From Actinomycetota bacterium (lineage in GTDB: Bacteria; Actinomycetota; Acidimicrobiia; Acidimicrobiales; Ilumatobacteraceae), in contig VGBY01000056.1 in NCBI GenBank assembly GCA_016870295.1, positions 1 to 6,793 on the forward strand: DNA of 6,793 bases. The letters run 5' to 3'. The position numbers and the translations under genes are program-made. How positions within the stretch are numbered: position 1 is the first letter of the stretch; every line of letters begins with the position of its first letter. This document shows, piece after piece, positions 5,368-6,793 of this stretch. The notes beneath the pieces were generated by a model, which saw nothing but the letters and a program-made list of their open reading frames with translations, had not been told where the DNA came from and did no database searches.

Positions 5368-5373
5368 CGTGCT

Positions 5374-6183
5374 GTGAAGTTTGACGGCGCGGTCACCGTG
5401 GTGACTGGCGCAGCAGGCGGAATCGGCTCGGCACTTGGTGAACGATTTCACGACGCTGGTGCCACCGTGGTGCTGAGTGATCGTGCCGGCACGAATGTCG
5501 AAGCACTCGCAGCACGGCTCGACGCCAAGCGCCCCGGTTCGGCCTTTGCGGTGGTGGCCGATGTGTCGAGTGAAGAAGGGAACAAGCGGCTCATCGACGA
5601 AGCCCGCCGCGTCGCGGGTCGTATCGATCTGTTCTTTGCCAACGCGGGTGTCGCGTCGGGTACCGACCTCAGCGCGTCGGAGGCGGAGTGGTCGACGTCG
5701 TTCGATGTCAACATTCACGCGCATCGCTGGGCCGCCAAATACTTGATTCCCGAATGGCTGGCAGCCGGCAAGGGATACTTCGCCTCCACCGCGAGTGCGG
5801 CGGGCGTACTCGCCCAAATCGGTTCGGCGCCGTACTCCGTCACCAAGCATGCAGCCGTCGCGTTCGCCGAGTGGCTCTCGATCACGTACGGCGCGCGCGG
5901 CATCGCAGTGAGTTGTCTGTGCCCGCAGGGTGTGAATACGGCAATGTTGCGCGGTGGCGATCGACCAAGCGGTCAGCCCAACGAGAGCAACGTCGTTCGT
6001 GCGGTTGGTGTCGTACTCGAACCAGCCCAGGTTGCCGACATCGTGCACGACGCACTCGTCGAAGAAAGATTCTTCATACTTCCGCACCCGGAAGTTGCGG
6101 ACTACATGAAGGTAAAGGCCAACGAGCATGCGCGATGGTTGGGTGGCATGCGCAAACTCCAGCGACGGGTGTTCGGCGTCTAA
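5374..6183 (+). CDS. short-chain dehydrogenase/reductase (SDR)
   Basis: Classical SDR of 269 residues: an NAD(P)-dependent alcohol/ketone oxidoreductase in the cytoplasm. Visible features are the Rossmann glycine motif TGAAGGIG (11-18), Asp36 after strand 2 (favours NAD(H) over NADP(H)), AD at 62-63, NAG at 90-92, Asn113 in DVNI, and the catalytic Ser141, Tyr154 and Lys158 (YSVTK). The usual PG after strand 6 is P-Q-G (184-186). The substrate is unknown; a hydroxyacyl or steroid/terpenoid alcohol would suit the neighbourhood. The C-terminal 30 residues are basic and extend past the core fold. GTG 5374 is the earliest possible start because TAA at 5362-5364 is in frame. It is divergent from the small hypothetical gene and convergent with the F420-type enzyme, with 35 bp between stops. 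Confidence 0.93.
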   Translation: MKFDGAVTVVTGAAGGIGSALGERFHDAGATVVLSDRAGTNVEALAARLDAKRPGSAFAVVADVSSEEGNKRLIDEARRVAGRIDLFFANAGVASGTDLSASEAEWSTSFDVNIHAHRWAAKYLIPEWLAAGKGYFASTASAAGVLAQIGSAPYSVTKHAAVAFAEWLSITYGARGIAVSCLCPQGVNTAMLRGGDRPSGQPNESNVVRAVGVVLEPAQVADIVHDALVEERFFILPHPEVADYMKVKANEHARWLGGMRKLQRRVFGV

Positions 6184-6218
6184 CGCAGCGACCCCAACCG
6201 CGGGGATTGCCGGGGCGA

Positions 6219-6793
6219 TTAGAAGTGTCGCGTTGCTGCAGCGAGTTCGCGCCACTGGCGCATCGGCAGCGCCATCGGGTCGGCATCCAACACCTGGATG
6301 CTCACATGCGACGCGCCGGCGTCAAAATGTGCCTTCACGCGCGCAACCGCATCATTGATGGTGCCCCAAGCAACGATTGCATCCACCATTCGGTCGCTGG
6401 CCGGACGCTTCCCGTCGCCGATGTCGTCGTCGGTGTACCCAAGTCGTCGCAAATTGTTGGCGTAGTTCGGCAGGCGCGTATACGTCGACATGAATTTGCG
6501 TGCCACGTCGCGCGCCTTGCCCGGATCCGTCTCAAGCAGCACGGCCTGCTCGGGGGCGAGCAACGGCCCGGCACCAAGCACATCGCGCGCAATCTTGGTG
6601 TGCTCGGGCGGCACGAAGTACGGGTGTGCACCTAGACCACGCTCGGCGGAAAGTTTCAGCATGCGCGGCCCGAGGGCAGCAAGCACGCGGCGTGGTGTGG
6701 TGAGCGGCGGCGAGGCGGCAAAGATGCCCTTGTCCATCTGGTCGAGATACTCCACCATCGCGGAGTATGGCTTTTCGTAACTTCCCTTGTGCA
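6219..6793 (-). CDS. luciferase-like (LLM class) F420-dependent oxidoreductase, C-terminal part
   Basis: The 5' end lies beyond the right edge. The 190 visible residues are the C-terminal two thirds of a TIM-barrel flavin/F420 oxidoreductase of the bacterial-luciferase-like superfamily, resembling actinobacterial proteins annotated as the TIGR03620 type. The frame is open through the window end; residues before the first visible Met (at 6758) read YEKPYSAM, which continue the family pattern, so that Met is not the start. Other landmarks are GPRMLKLSAERGLGAHPYF, the RLPNYANNLRRLGY helix region, a regulatory-looking DRMVDAIVAWG segment, and the GASHVSIQVL strand close to the C-terminus. Use of F420 rather than FMN is inferred from the subfamily; the substrate is unknown. 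The gene ends with TAA at 6221-6219, converging on the SDR gene. Confidence 0.88.
   Translation of the reverse strand, partial: HKGSYEKPYSAMVEYLDQMDKGIFAASPPLTTPRRVLAALGPRMLKLSAERGLGAHPYFVPPEHTKIARDVLGAGPLLAPEQAVLLETDPGKARDVARKFMSTYTRLPNYANNLRRLGYTDDDIGDGKRPASDRMVDAIVAWGTINDAVARVKAHFDAGASHVSIQVLDADPMALPMRQWRELAAATRHF

Noticed and set aside
6184..6218. Bidirectional terminator between the SDR and F420-type genes (CCCC at 6192-6195, GGGG at 6202-6205)
   Set aside because: The stem is only 4 bp with a 6-nt loop and there is no T-tract on either strand; too weak to annotate.
5688..6635. Plus-strand open frame of 315 codons spanning the SDR end and the F420-type gene
   Set aside because: It crosses two well-supported genes on different strands and has only shadow-like composition.

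Overview
The window is high-GC (about 60-65% by eye) and densely coded. It reads as the chromosome of an actinobacterium, and I lean towards Acidimicrobiia (Ilumatobacter/Microthrix-like). The reasons are the gene set (acyl-CoA dehydrogenase, WS/DGAT acyltransferase, F420-type luciferase-like oxidoreductase, Fe-S RecB-like nuclease), frequent GTG starts, and putative leaderless promoters in which a TANNNT -10 hexamer sits 6-9 nt before the start codon. The taxonomic call is an inference from family content, not from a marker gene. I see no mobile element, CRISPR array, tRNA or rRNA.

Layout. At the left edge, on the minus strand, are the first codons of a lysine-rich protein (1-47). It overlaps the end of an acyl-CoA dehydrogenase gene (28-1221, minus). 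Only 25 bp separate the dehydrogenase from a divergent alpha/beta hydrolase (1247-2122, plus), and the two -10 hexamers appear to overlap. Next comes a plus-strand unit of three genes: a PD-(D/E)XK nuclease with an Fe-S cysteine set (2174-3043), a PAP2 membrane phosphatase starting in a 4-nt ATGA overlap (3040-3579), and a WS/DGAT acyltransferase 18 bp later (3598-5127). The last two lie in the same reading frame, separated by a single TGA. The acyltransferase ends in three copies of a 9-residue repeat. A small minus-strand gene (5087-5281) runs 41 bp into that end. It is divergent from a short-chain dehydrogenase (5374-6183, plus), which converges on a luciferase-like F420-dependent oxidoreductase cut by the right edge (6219-6793, minus).

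How the genes may work together. PAP2 can make diacylglycerol from phosphatidate and WS/DGAT can acylate diacylglycerol to triacylglycerol, so these two adjacent genes could supply the last two steps of storage-lipid synthesis. The acyl-CoA dehydrogenase, hydrolase, short-chain dehydrogenase and F420 enzyme fit lipid or hydrophobic-compound catabolism, but their substrates cannot be read from sequence. The nuclease is the odd member of the lipid operon.

I do not see a clear new multi-gene system. The most unusual points are the lipid/nuclease operon with its one-stop PAP2-DGAT junction, the C-terminal repeat and altered motifs of the acyltransferase, the shared divergent promoter, and the relocated catalytic residues in two enzymes.
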